This document shows positions 35,793 through 44,554 of a stretch of 64,000 nucleotides of DNA, piece by piece. Source of the stretch: AWTP1-18 sp036504515 (GTDB lineage Bacteria > Pseudomonadota > Gammaproteobacteria > Burkholderiales > Rhodocyclaceae); NCBI GenBank assembly GCA_036504515.1, contig DASXVA010000007.1, positions 372,001 through 436,000 of the forward strand, in the 5' to 3' direction. A program made the translations under genes and the position numbers. Position 1 is the stretch's first letter. Every line of letters starts with the position of its first letter. The notes under the pieces are model-generated. The model was not told the DNA's origin. It was given only the letters and a program-made list of their open reading frames with translations, and ran no database searches.

Positions 35793-38186
35793 TCAGGACG
35801 CCTGTTTGATGGCCAGTACGGCTTGGTTGCGCAGGGTCTTGAGCAGTTGCAATTCCTTTTCGCTGATGCGAATGTCGCCGGCCTTGTCCTTGTCGCAATA
35901 GATCATGGCGACGGTGTTGCCTTTGATCGCCAAGGGGAACAGGGAGAAGGTCTTGGCCACCATGCGTTCCCGGTACCACTTGGGAATCTTGTCGGCGATT
36001 TTGGCATCGTCGATATCAGCGATCAGAATATCGACGCCTTTGCTGACGGCTAGGTGGAACACATCAGGGGCAAAGGCGACCGAGAACTGGAAGTTCCTGA
36101 CGACATCATTGGTGTCCGGGCCAAAGCCGAAGCGGCCTGTCATCATGCCAGTCTTGACATCCTTGAGGCAGAGCAGAACGCGCTTGAATCCCATGGCGCG
36201 ATAGACCGTTTCCAGAATGATGCGCAGGATGTCGTTAACAGCAACGTCTTCCACCAGCGAATTGCTGATGTCCTGAATGCCGGCCGTGAGAATGGCCTCC
36301 GCGTCGTGGTTGGGGCCTTCGGCGTCGTCGGCACTTTCTGCCAGGATGCCGAGGGGTTCGCCGAGCAGTGTTTCCGCGAGGGTGCGCTCCATGGTGTCCT
36401 GCTTGGGAGCAAAGGAGCTTTTGGCGGAACTATCCTTGTTGGGATTGATGAACTCGACCAACTGACGGGCAAAGGGGCTTTGTTTCAGATTGACGTGCAG
36501 GATCGAGGCGACCTGGGTCAACTCATCCGAAGAGTCTTCCACCACTTTCCGGATCTGGGCTTCCGACATTTGCAGGCAGCTACCGAACCGGTCGGTAATG
36601 GCGCGCAGGGCCCGCGGGTAGTTGCTGGCTTCTGTGTCGGCAATCAGGCTGCACATTTCATTGGCGAAGACGGAAATGATGCGAAGGTTTTCATCATCTG
36701 CCGAAGGCTTGCGTACCGGACCTTCCGGCAGTTTGCGCATGCTGTGGGGAATGGCCTGGGGGAAGCCCCAGGACTTGGCGATACCGATGCCTAGGTCTTC
36801 AAAGGTCAAACCCAGTACCTGGGCCGCGGCATGGGCAAGACTGGTCTTTTTCTGCTGAACTAGGATGTGGATGGTTTCCACTTCCTCGGGAAAGTAGAAC
36901 TGGGAAAGCAATTGACCGAGGTTATGGAAGAGGGCGCAGATGAAAGCCTCTTCCCCAAGTTTTTTGCCGATTTCCCGTGCCAAAAGGCCGGCCAGGTTGG
37001 CCCGGAGAAAGGATTCCTTTAACTCCCGGGCGTTGCTCTTGTCCTGCAAATGCTCGAACAACAGGACGGTAATGGCGATGTTGCGGATGGCATCGAAGCC
37101 GAGCACGATCACGGCCCGGGAAACCGTGCTGATGTTGCCGCCGCCAGCCTGACGGTAGTAGGCCGAGTTCACCAGTCGCAGAATCTTGTTGGTGAGGGCG
37201 TAGTCCCGCAGGATGGTGTTGGAAAGCTTGTTGATGCTTTCCTTGTCCGAATCGGTCAGACGATTGATGGCGGAAACAGATTCCGACAGCGCTGGAAAGT
37301 CGCTCTTGTGGCGCATGCGCCGTAACAGGAATTCCAGGGTGCTCTGTTTCTTTGCCTCGCTGATCTCGGTTGGAGCAATTCCACCGGCACTCAGGTATTG
37401 GTCGAGAACGAGGCCCATCTGGCCCGCATTGGCAAAGCGCAGGGTCGGGTCTTTGGCACAGGCCTTGAGGGCAATGTCGGCCAGTTTTTCGTCCAGCCCC
37501 TGCGGTGCTTTGATCTCGTCGTGGAGGACGTGATAAAGAATCTGTCCGGCAGATTCCCCCGGTACAGCCCGATGGCCGGTAACCATTTCCAGCAGGATCA
37601 GACCGGCGGCATAGACATCCACCTGTTCGCTGACCACTTTGTCTTTTACATACTCTGGGGCCAGATAGGCCGGGGTGCCCATCAAGCCCTGCTGGGCCAT
37701 GTCAGCTACATCGTCCACCCGAGCGGCGATGCCGAAGTCCATGACCCGCGGAATGTCCCCCTTGTCCATCAGGATGTTCGAAGGTTTCAGATCGCGATGG
37801 ATGATGCCCAGACTATGGGCCTGGGCCAGGGCGTCCACCACTTGCCGGAGGATAGCCACGGCTTGCAGGGGCGGCATGGGGCCATCTCGATGAATCTTGT
37901 CAGCCAGGGTCGGGCCCTGTACGTATTCAAAAACCAGGTAGGGGTCGCCGTCCTGTTCGCCGGCATCGAAGATCGGCACGACGTTGGCGTGGCGCAGTTT
38001 GCTGACGGTACGCGCTTCGCCCAACAACATGGTGTTGAGGTGTGATTCGGATTCGTCGAAGTGCATGGTCTTGATGGCCACTTCCCGCTGCAACTGGGGG
38101 TCCCAGGCCAGATAGACGACGCTTTGCGCCCCACGGCCAAGTTCCTTGCGGATTTCAAAACGACCGATGGTTTTCTTGGCGCTCAT
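35793..38186 (-). CDS. Hanks-type Ser/Thr protein kinase fused to HDOD and GAF domains
   Basis: 797 residues from MSAKKTIGRFEI; a longer start at 38216 is possible. The kinase domain (about 8-265) has the glycine loop GRGAQSV, Lys39 (VAIK), HRDLKPSN (130-137), DFG (150-152) and an APE-like APEYV, so it should be active. There is no transmembrane or PASTA segment. The HDOD domain spans about 300-500 (LRLVNSAYYR, ALFHNLGQLL). A GAF-like domain ends the protein (about 640-795). This fusion is uncommon and joins Ser/Thr phosphorylation to the neighbouring two-component/c-di-GMP network. Substrates are unknown. Confidence 0.88.
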   Translation of the reverse strand: MSAKKTIGRFEIRKELGRGAQSVVYLAWDPQLQREVAIKTMHFDESESHLNTMLLGEARTVSKLRHANVVPIFDAGEQDGDPYLVFEYVQGPTLADKIHRDGPMPPLQAVAILRQVVDALAQAHSLGIIHRDLKPSNILMDKGDIPRVMDFGIAARVDDVADMAQQGLMGTPAYLAPEYVKDKVVSEQVDVYAAGLILLEMVTGHRAVPGESAGQILYHVLHDEIKAPQGLDEKLADIALKACAKDPTLRFANAGQMGLVLDQYLSAGGIAPTEISEAKKQSTLEFLLRRMRHKSDFPALSESVSAINRLTDSDKESINKLSNTILRDYALTNKILRLVNSAYYRQAGGGNISTVSRAVIVLGFDAIRNIAITVLLFEHLQDKSNARELKESFLRANLAGLLAREIGKKLGEEAFICALFHNLGQLLSQFYFPEEVETIHILVQQKKTSLAHAAAQVLGLTFEDLGIGIAKSWGFPQAIPHSMRKLPEGPVRKPSADDENLRIISVFANEMCSLIADTEASNYPRALRAITDRFGSCLQMSEAQIRKVVEDSSDELTQVASILHVNLKQSPFARQLVEFINPNKDSSAKSSFAPKQDTMERTLAETLLGEPLGILAESADDAEGPNHDAEAILTAGIQDISNSLVEDVAVNDILRIILETVYRAMGFKRVLLCLKDVKTGMMTGRFGFGPDTNDVVRNFQFSVAFAPDVFHLAVSKGVDILIADIDDAKIADKIPKWYRERMVAKTFSLFPLAIKGNTVAMIYCDKDKAGDIRISEKELQLLKTLRNQAVLAIKQAS

Positions 38187-38199
38187 AGAGATTTCGTTC

Positions 38200-39000
38200 C
38201 TAGCCGGCGACGGCATCTACCAGTTTATGGGTCAGGGCAATCGTTGCGATGCCCAGGCCGATCAACAATACCTGCTGCATGGTGGCCTTGAGTTCAGCCC
38301 GTTTGTGTAGCCCGGGGATCAGGTCGGCGACAGCCACATAAATCATGCTGGCCGCAGCCAGGGACAGCATCACCGGCACAACGCCTTCCATGGCGGATAG
38401 AGCGTAGTAGGACAACAGGCCGCCAGCAAGGGTGGCAAAGCTGGAAAGAAGATTGTAGGCAAGGGCCTTGCGCCGGCTGTAACCGGAGTGCAGCAGAATG
38501 AGGAAGTCGCCAACCTCCTGGGGAATTTCGTGGGCAATCATGGCCAGGGCCGTGACTACCCCTAGCTTGACGTCTTCCATGAAGGCCGCCGCAATCAGGA
38601 CGCCATCCACGAAGTTGTGGAAGGTGTCGCCCACCATGATCAGCAGGCCGCTACGACCGTGATCATTCTGGTGGTCGTGACCATGGTGTCCATGACTTTG
38701 GGGTTCATGACCTTCGCAGTCCTCGAAATGGCAATGGCGCCAGAGCACCAGTTTTTCCAGGATGAAGAAGCCGAGGATGCCGGCCAGGACCAAAGCTGCG
38801 CTTTGGGCTGCATCGCCGCTGGCGGTGAGGGCATGGGGCAATACTTCAAGAAAGGATGCGCCGAGCAGGGCGCCCACGGCATAGCTGATCAGCATGGGTA
38901 CCCAAGCACTGCGGGCAGAAAAGGCAAACAAGGCCGCAGCCAGCACACTTAACGCCCCACCAGCGAGGGAGCTAAGGACAATCCATTGCACGATGGACAT
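38200..39000 (-). CDS. ZIP-family divalent metal transporter
   Basis: A 266-residue membrane protein with about eight hydrophobic segments. The ZIP metal motifs are in TFHNFVDGVLIAAAF (helix IV) and IAHEIPQEVGDFLILL (helix V). A His-rich cytoplasmic loop (HGHHGHDHQNDH) lies between segments III and IV. Family members import Zn2+, Fe2+ or Mn2+, but bacterial members of this GufA/ZIP branch can vary in direction and metal. The start at 39000 has no obvious Shine-Dalgarno sequence. It lies 13 bp upstream of the Ser/Thr kinase gene on the same strand, so the two could be cotranscribed. Confidence 0.88.
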   Translation of the reverse strand: MSIVQWIVLSSLAGGALSVLAAALFAFSARSAWVPMLISYAVGALLGASFLEVLPHALTASGDAAQSAALVLAGILGFFILEKLVLWRHCHFEDCEGHEPQSHGHHGHDHQNDHGRSGLLIMVGDTFHNFVDGVLIAAAFMEDVKLGVVTALAMIAHEIPQEVGDFLILLHSGYSRRKALAYNLLSSFATLAGGLLSYYALSAMEGVVPVMLSLAAASMIYVAVADLIPGLHKRAELKATMQQVLLIGLGIATIALTHKLVDAVAG

Positions 39001-39117
39001 AGAGATAGGGGTACTTTTTGTTATTTATTACTAAAGGATTATACGCGCCGAATTCTGTCCCAATCCTGTCTCAAGGCCGGCGTCGAGGGGCGTCTGCCGA
39101 CTAAAGGAGAACCGGCT

Positions 39118-39861
39118 CTAAACGTTTTTCAGCCAGATCAGGCTGGCCATGCGGCCGGTGGTGCCATCGCGGCGGTAGGAAAAGAAAGTGTCCTTTTCCC
39201 GCCAGGTACAACGGTCACCACCATAGATGGCGTTCACTCCCGCCTGTTGCAGGCGAAGGCGAGCCAGGGCGTAAATGTCGCAGAGCCATTTGTCGCCTGG
39301 ACCGGAAACCGGTTTGAAGGCCTTGGCAGCAGTGTCGTCTTTTGCCATGAAAGCGTCCCTTACTTCGGGGCCCACTTCAAAGGCCGTGGGGCCGATGGCG
39401 GGGCCAAGCCAGGCCAGCAAGCTACCGCCGGGGCAGTCCATCGCGGAAAGGGTAGATTCAATCACGCCATCGAGCAGGCCGCGCCAGCCGGCGTGGGCTG
39501 CACCGATCCGGTCGCCTGCTGTATTGCAGAGCAGTAGTGGCAGGCAGTCGGCGGTCATGATGGCGCAGACCGGGCCTGCCTTGTGGGAGACGATGGCATC
39601 TGCTTCATCGCCGGTTTGGGCCTGGGCGGCATCCAGACAGCGGATGCTGTGTACCTGGTTGAGCCAGATCGGGGCCGATGCCAGCCCTGCCTGGGTTTGC
39701 ACGGCAAGGCGATTGGCGGCGACCGTTGCCGGATCGTCACCCACGTGATCGCCCAGATTCAATTGATCGTAGGGAGGCAGACTCTGGCCGCCCAGGCGGG
39801 TGGTGGAAAGGGCACCCACCATCGCCGGTGCCGGCCAGTCCGGAGCGATGAAGACGGTCAA
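39118..39861 (-). CDS. pgeF: Peptidoglycan editing factor PgeF (YfiH, laccase-domain protein)
   Basis: A 247-residue multicopper-oxidase-like protein of the YfiH family, known to remove misincorporated amino acids from muropeptide precursors; purine nucleosidase and phosphorylase activities are also reported for relatives. Motifs are LSTTRLGG, NQVHS, CAIMTADCLPLLL and GAAHAGWRGLLDG, giving the His-Cys-His zinc/copper site. I chose a TTG start at 39861 (TVFIAPDWPAP), overlapping the rluD stop, because the frame upstream runs antisense-like inside rluD and has no family similarity. Translational coupling to rluD is likely, as often seen for this pair. Confidence 0.9.
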   Translation of the reverse strand: MTVFIAPDWPAPAMVGALSTTRLGGQSLPPYDQLNLGDHVGDDPATVAANRLAVQTQAGLASAPIWLNQVHSIRCLDAAQAQTGDEADAIVSHKAGPVCAIMTADCLPLLLCNTAGDRIGAAHAGWRGLLDGVIESTLSAMDCPGGSLLAWLGPAIGPTAFEVGPEVRDAFMAKDDTAAKAFKPVSGPGDKWLCDIYALARLRLQQAGVNAIYGGDRCTWREKDTFFSYRRDGTTGRMASLIWLKNV

Positions 39862-40832
39862 GCCTGGCCTCGAAGCTGTTCCAGCAAGCTGGCAAAATCT
39901 TCGGGCAGCGGTGTTTCCCATTCCATCGGCGTTTTGTCGGCAGGATGAATCAGGCCCAGGCGACGGGCGTGGAGGGCCTGGCGGGGAAACTCGTCCAGTA
40001 TCGGGTAGCCGGATTTGCGTTTGCCATAGACCGGATCGCCCACCAAAGAATGGCCCAGATAGGCCATGTGCACCCGGATCTGGTGGGTGCGGCCAGTGTC
40101 GAGACGGCATTCCACCAAGGTGCAGCCGGGCAGCATTTCCTGCACGGCGTAATGGGTGCGAGCTTCGCGGCCCTGGCGGACCACCGCCATTTTTGTGCGT
40201 TGGCTGGGGTGGCGGCCGAGAGGTTCGTCCACTGTGCCGTGCCCTTGCAGCAAGCCATGCGTCAGGGCCAGGTAGTGGCGTTTGACGGTGCGGGCCTGGA
40301 GTTGGCGCACCAGATCGGTCTGGGCTTCCAGGGTTTTGGCCACCACCATCAGACCACTGGTGTCTTTGTCGAGGCGATGGACGATGCCGCTCCGGGGCAG
40401 ACCTGCCAAGGCGGGAGCGTAATGGAGCAGGCCGTTTTGCAGGGTGCCGCTCCAGTTGCCGTTGCCGGGATGCACCACCAGCCCGGCGGGTTTGTTCACC
40501 ACCAGAATGTGTTCATCTTCAAAAACAATGGGAAAGTCCACCGCTTCCGGCAGGCAGTCGCTGGTGGCGGCTGCCTCCGGCAGCAGGAGTTCAACTTCCT
40601 CGCCGCCCCAGACCTTTTGCCGGACTTCCGCCGGTTCGCCATCGAGCAGCACAAGGCCGTCCCGAATCCAGCCTTGCAGGCGGCTACGGGAATGTTCGTT
40701 AAACAAGCCAGCCAGAACCACGTCAAAACGTTGTCCTGAATGAGTATCGGGCACAGTCTTCCGGTGCGCAGCGGGGGCGGGAGAGGCGGCTGGGCTATAA
40801 TCCGCCGCGTCCTTTTCAGAGGCATTCATCAT
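39858..40832 (-). CDS. rluD: 23S rRNA pseudouridine synthase RluD
   Basis: An RluA-family synthase modifying helix 69 of 23S rRNA. It has an S4 RNA-binding domain (SRSRLQGWIRDGLVLLDG), the catalytic Asp in GIVHRLDKDTSGLMVVAKT, and LDTGRTHQIRVHM. Start is unsettled. ATG at 40832 or 40829 gives about 324 residues with an Ala/Pro-rich leader, and overlaps the divergent bamD start codon. A GTG at 40754 with GGAAG upstream would leave the bamD promoter free but shorten the S4 domain. It is upstream of and coupled to pgeF. Confidence 0.9.
   Translation of the reverse strand: MMNASEKDAADYSPAASPAPAAHRKTVPDTHSGQRFDVVLAGLFNEHSRSRLQGWIRDGLVLLDGEPAEVRQKVWGGEEVELLLPEAAATSDCLPEAVDFPIVFEDEHILVVNKPAGLVVHPGNGNWSGTLQNGLLHYAPALAGLPRSGIVHRLDKDTSGLMVVAKTLEAQTDLVRQLQARTVKRHYLALTHGLLQGHGTVDEPLGRHPSQRTKMAVVRQGREARTHYAVQEMLPGCTLVECRLDTGRTHQIRVHMAYLGHSLVGDPVYGKRKSGYPILDEFPRQALHARRLGLIHPADKTPMEWETPLPEDFASLLEQLRGQA
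40796..40801 (+). promoter_or_regulatory. -10 element of the bamD promoter
   Basis: A perfect TATAAT lies 30 bp before the bamD ATG; the expected -35 region is GC-rich with no TTGACA-like hexamer. AGAGG at 40818-40822 is the likely ribosome site. If rluD begins at its upstream ATG, this promoter lies within the rluD reading frame. Confidence 0.6.
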
Positions 40833-41619
40833 GCGTAGTTTAGCGGTTCTTGCGGTTCTGCTTTCCCTCCTTTCTGGTTGCGGCCTTTTGCCGGACAAAG
40901 CTGACGAGACGACCACCTGGTCGGCCAACAAGCTTTATTCCGAAGCTCATGACGCCATGACCGAAGGTGCCTATGACAAGGCCGTCAAGTATTTCGAAAA
41001 GCTGGAAGCCCGCTTCCCCTATGGCCGCTACGCCCAGCAAGCCCAGATTGAAGCGGCCTACGCCTATTACAAGCAGAACGAACCGGCCTCCGCCATCGCC
41101 GCTTGCGACCGCTTCATCCGCCTGCACCCGAATCATCCCAATGTGGATTACGCCTACTACCTGAAGGGCTTGGTGAACTTCAACGAAGACCAGGGCCTGC
41201 TCAGTATCGTTAGCCAGCAGGACATGACCGAGCGGGACCCCAAGGCCCTCAACGAAGCCTTCATGGCTTTCAAGGATCTGGTCACCAAATTTCCCGAAAG
41301 CCGTTACGCGGCGGACGGTACCCTGCGCATGAATTACCTGATCAATGCCATGTCTTCCCATGAGGTGCATGTGGCTCGTTACTACCTGAACCGGGGTGCC
41401 TACGTGGCCGCCATCAACCGGGCCCAGGATGCCGTGAAGACGTACCCCGATGCTCCTGCCAACGAGGAAGCCCTGTTCATTCTGGTCAAGTCCTATGACA
41501 AGCTGGGCATGAACGACCTGCGGGATGACTCGGAACGGATCATGCGCAAGAACTTCCCCAACAGTGCTTATTACGTGCGCGGTGTTGGCCGGGTCGAACC
41601 CTGGTGGAAGCTCTGGTAA
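40831..41619 (+). CDS. bamD: Outer membrane assembly lipoprotein BamD (ComL)
   Basis: A 262-residue lipoprotein of the beta-barrel assembly machinery. The signal peptide ends in the lipobox LLSGC (Cys17), followed by TPR-like repeats: YSEAHDAMTEGAYDKAVKYFEKLEARFPYGRYAQQA and four further helical hairpins. The conserved NQGLLS-like stretch (EDQGLLSIVSQQDMTERD) and the C-terminal GVGRVEPWWKLW complete it. It anchors in the inner leaflet of the outer membrane and binds BamA. Essential in most Gram-negative bacteria. It is head-to-head with rluD and followed by an intrinsic terminator. Confidence 0.96.
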   Translation: MRSLAVLAVLLSLLSGCGLLPDKADETTTWSANKLYSEAHDAMTEGAYDKAVKYFEKLEARFPYGRYAQQAQIEAAYAYYKQNEPASAIAACDRFIRLHPNHPNVDYAYYLKGLVNFNEDQGLLSIVSQQDMTERDPKALNEAFMAFKDLVTKFPESRYAADGTLRMNYLINAMSSHEVHVARYYLNRGAYVAAINRAQDAVKTYPDAPANEEALFILVKSYDKLGMNDLRDDSERIMRKNFPNSAYYVRGVGRVEPWWKLW

Positions 41620-41640
41620 ACGGACGTCTTGCCTCACCCA

Positions 41641-41665
41641 AAAAACCCGGCAATGCCGGGTTTTT
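41641..41665 (+). terminator. Intrinsic terminator after bamD
   Basis: Stem AAAAACCCGGC / GCCGGGTTTTT with a 3-nt loop and a T-rich tail. The A-run on the left also makes it usable on the minus strand for transcripts from murI. Confidence 0.9.
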
Positions 41666-41763
41666 GTTTTTTAAGGCTGCTGACGATAGCCTTCAGGAGC
41701 GGTGGAATTGGGATTAGACGGTTGCGTCCAGCGACAGATCAGTTCTGCCGACCTGATACCTGA

Positions 41764-42549
41764 TCAGATATTGGAAAGACGAGCTGCTTGTCGGCAGCGG
41801 TCAGCCAGCCATTGCAAATCGAGAGATGGCAGAGCGGCCTGGAGTTGTTCCGGTCGGGCCGTCGCCAGCAGAGTCAGACTTGCGTTGTTGTGGCCCGCGT
41901 CACCCGCGAGGCGAACTACCTGCCGGGCGACGGCATCGGCGACATCGACCAATTCTGCCCGGCCTGCCACCAGGGGGGCCAGCAGGGGTTTGAGAAAGCT
42001 GTAATGGGTGCAGCCGAGAACAATGCGATCGGCCCCGGCTTCCAGCAGGGGCGAGACTTTTGCCGCGACTTCGGCCGCAAACTCGCCGCCGTCCAGGTCC
42101 AGCATTTCCACCCGGGTCGCCCAGCCGGGGCAGGCTTCCACCTGTACATGAACCTGCGCTGCGTGATCATGAATCAACTTTTTCAAGCGATCGCTGCGGG
42201 CCGTGACTTCTGTCGCCAGTACCGCAATATGGGCGCTGCGACTGCTTTGGGCTGCGGGTTTCACCCCGGGCTCAACGCCGACCACCGGGATGCTGGGATG
42301 GCGTTGGCGCAGGGCCGTGATGGCCGCGGCCGTGGCGGTGTTGCAGGCCACCACGATGAGCTTGCAACCCTGTTCCACCAAATGGTCGCCGATAGCCAGG
42401 ACGCGGCCCTGAACGAAGGCTTCCGACTTGGAACCGTAGGGCACATGGCCGGTATCGGCTAGATAAATCAGATCGGCCCGGGGCAGGGCGCGGGCAATGG
42501 CGGCCAGTACCGAAAGGCCGCCGAGGCCGGAGTCGAAAATTCCTATCAT
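41764..42549 (-). CDS. murI: Glutamate racemase
   Basis: A 261-residue cofactor-independent racemase making D-glutamate for peptidoglycan. Both catalytic cysteines are visible, in VVACNTATAAAI and VLGCTHYSFLKPLL. The N-terminus IGIFDSGLGGLSVL and the DTGHVPYG segment are canonical. It starts 15 bp downstream of the RidA-family gene and is likely cotranscribed with it. Its 3' region (41620-41763) holds only the terminator and a stretch without features. Confidence 0.95.
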   Translation of the reverse strand: MIGIFDSGLGGLSVLAAIARALPRADLIYLADTGHVPYGSKSEAFVQGRVLAIGDHLVEQGCKLIVVACNTATAAAITALRQRHPSIPVVGVEPGVKPAAQSSRSAHIAVLATEVTARSDRLKKLIHDHAAQVHVQVEACPGWATRVEMLDLDGGEFAAEVAAKVSPLLEAGADRIVLGCTHYSFLKPLLAPLVAGRAELVDVADAVARQVVRLAGDAGHNNASLTLLATARPEQLQAALPSLDLQWLADRCRQAARLSNI

Positions 42550-42564
42550 GTCTTTGGCGGTGGC

Positions 42565-42930
42565 TCAGCGGGCGGCGGTAACCACCATTTCGACCCGGTA
42601 GCCGGGGTTGGCCAGGCGGGATTCCACGCAGGCCCGGGCCGGGGCGGTGCCGGCGGGTACCCAGGCGTCCCAGAGGGCATTCATGGCGGCGTAGTCCGCC
42701 ATATCCTGCAGATAAATGGTGACCATCAAAAGGCGCGATTTGCTGCTGCCGGCCTTGATCAGCAGGGCTTCGATGCTGGCCAGGACTTCCTTGGTCTGGG
42801 TGGTGATGTCGGCTTCCAGGGAGGCCGGAACTTCGACCAGATAGACCGTGTCGCCATGGGCAACCACGTCGGAATAGCGGGCGGTGGTGCCGTGGCGTTC
42901 GATGGGTTCTGCAGCGGGGGCTTGAGTCAT
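42565..42930 (-). CDS. RidA-family protein (YjgF/YER057c/UK114)
   Basis: 121 residues, a small trimeric fold. RidA proteins hydrolyse reactive enamine/imine intermediates of PLP enzymes. The conserved Arg in ARACVESRLANPGYRVEM and YLQDMADYAAMNALWDAWV are visible. The usual NG-x-x-SG loop near the start is not canonical (HGDTVYLVEVPAS), which places it outside the strict RidA subgroup (Rid2-7 type), so its substrate may differ. Located between fumA and murI on the same strand. Confidence 0.85.
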   Translation of the reverse strand: MTQAPAAEPIERHGTTARYSDVVAHGDTVYLVEVPASLEADITTQTKEVLASIEALLIKAGSSKSRLLMVTIYLQDMADYAAMNALWDAWVPAGTAPARACVESRLANPGYRVEMVVTAAR

Positions 42931-42940
42931 GGGGATTCCA

Positions 42941-42972
42941 TAAAAACGAAGCCGGCAGGTCGCCGGCTTCGT
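42941..42972 (-). terminator. Intrinsic terminator of the fumarase gene (minus strand)
   Basis: Stem ACGAAGCCGGC / GCCGGCTTCGT with a 5-nt loop; read on the minus strand it is followed by TTTTTA. It separates fumA from the RidA-family gene. Confidence 0.88.
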
Positions 42973-42990
42973 TGTAGGTGGATCAGACGA

Positions 42991-44523
42991 TCAGGCAGCG
43001 GCTTTCTTTTCGCTGATCTTGATCTTCCATTCCTTGGGGCCGGTTTCATGGACTGAAGTACCGGCGGAATCCACGGCGACGGTGACGGGCATGTCCTTCA
43101 CGTCAAACTCATAGATGGCTTCCATGCCCAGATCGGCAAAACCCACGACCTTGGCCGACTTGATGGCCTTGGCCACCAGGTAGGCGGCACCGCCGACGGC
43201 CATCAGGTAGGCGGACTTGTTGTCCTTGATGGCTTCGATGGCGACAGGGCCGCGCTCGGACTTGCCGATCATGGAGATGAGGCCGGTCTGTTCCAGCATC
43301 ATGCGGGTGAACTTGTCCATGCGGGTGCCGGTGGTGGGGCCAGCGGGGCCGACCACTTCGTCGCGGACAGGATCCACCGGGCCGACGTAGTAGATGACGC
43401 GGTTGGTGAAATCCACGGGCAGTTTTTCGCCCTTGGCCAGCATGTCCTGGATGCGCTTGTGGGCGGCGTCGCGGCCGGTCAGCATCTTGCCGTTGAGCAG
43501 CAGCTTCTGGCCGGGTTTCCAGGCGGCGACCTGTTCCTTGGTCAGGGTGTTCAGGTCAACACTGGTGGCGGACTTGGTGTCGGCGGTCCAGGTCACGGCG
43601 GGCCAGTCGGACAGCTTGGGCGGTTCCAGCTTGGCGGGGCCGGAGCCATCCAGATGGAAGTGGCAATGGCGGGTGGCGGCACAGTTGGGCACCAGGGCCA
43701 CGGGCAGGTTGGCGGCGTGACAGGGGAAATCCAGCACCTTCACATCAAGCACGGTGGTGAGGCCGCCGAGGCCTTGGGCACCAATGCCTAGGGCGTTAAC
43801 CTTCTCGTACAGTTCCAGACGCAGTTCTTCGGCGCGGGTCAGTTTTGCACCGGTGGCGGCCTTCGCCTTGAGGTCATGGATGTCCACCGGGGCCATGATG
43901 GATTCCTTGGCCAGCAACATTGCCTTCTCGGGCGTGCCGCCGATGCCGACACCGAGGATGCCGGGAGGACACCAGCCAGCGCCCATGGTGGGCACAGTCT
44001 TGAGAATCCAGTCCACCAGATCGTCGGAGGGATTGAGCATGGCGAACTTGGACTTGGCTTCGGAGCCGCCGCCCTTGGCCGCACAGATCACTTCCACGTG
44101 GTGGCCGGGAACGATTTCGAAGTGCACCACGGCAGGGGTGTTGTCCTTGGTGTTCTTGCGGGTGCCAGCGGGATCGGCTAGCACGGAAGCACGCAGGGGA
44201 TTGTTCACGTCGCCGTAGGCGCGACGGACGCCTTCGTTGATCATTTCCTGAATGCTCATGGTGGCGTCGGGCCAGGTGACTTGCATGCCAACCTTGATGA
44301 AGACCATGCCGATACCGGTGTCCTGGCAGATGGGACGATGGCCTTCAGCGCTCATGCGGCTGTTGGTCAGAATCTGGGCAATGGCGTCCTTGGCGGCGGG
44401 AGATTCTTCGCGCTCATAGGCTTCGCCCAGGGCCTTGATGTAATCGAGGGGGTGGTAGTAACTGATGTACTGAAACGCGTCGGCGACGGACTGGATCAGG
44501 TCTTCCTGCTTGATGGCGGTCAT
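42991..44523 (-). CDS. fumA: Fumarate hydratase, class I ([4Fe-4S])
   Basis: A 510-residue class I fumarase interconverting fumarate and malate in the TCA cycle. The alpha part (about 1-290) has RPICQDTGIGMVFIKVG, KGGGSEAKSKFAML and GWCPPGILGVGIGG; the beta part (about 330-505) has GPTTGTRMDKFTRMML and the C-terminal VAVDSAGTSVHETGPKEWK. Cysteines in the alpha part ligate the oxygen-labile cluster. It depends on the Fe-S machinery encoded at 8.8-15.6 kb. The gene is preceded by a YqhA-like gene on the same strand. Confidence 0.95.
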   Translation of the reverse strand: MTAIKQEDLIQSVADAFQYISYYHPLDYIKALGEAYEREESPAAKDAIAQILTNSRMSAEGHRPICQDTGIGMVFIKVGMQVTWPDATMSIQEMINEGVRRAYGDVNNPLRASVLADPAGTRKNTKDNTPAVVHFEIVPGHHVEVICAAKGGGSEAKSKFAMLNPSDDLVDWILKTVPTMGAGWCPPGILGVGIGGTPEKAMLLAKESIMAPVDIHDLKAKAATGAKLTRAEELRLELYEKVNALGIGAQGLGGLTTVLDVKVLDFPCHAANLPVALVPNCAATRHCHFHLDGSGPAKLEPPKLSDWPAVTWTADTKSATSVDLNTLTKEQVAAWKPGQKLLLNGKMLTGRDAAHKRIQDMLAKGEKLPVDFTNRVIYYVGPVDPVRDEVVGPAGPTTGTRMDKFTRMMLEQTGLISMIGKSERGPVAIEAIKDNKSAYLMAVGGAAYLVAKAIKSAKVVGFADLGMEAIYEFDVKDMPVTVAVDSAGTSVHETGPKEWKIKISEKKAAA

Positions 44524-44554
44524 GATGGTCTCTTGGCTGTGGGTCAGTGGTAAG

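Noticed and set aside
39862..40110. Long N-terminal extension of PgeF
   Set aside because: It lies within rluD in another frame, is Pro/Arg-rich, and the family starts near 39861.
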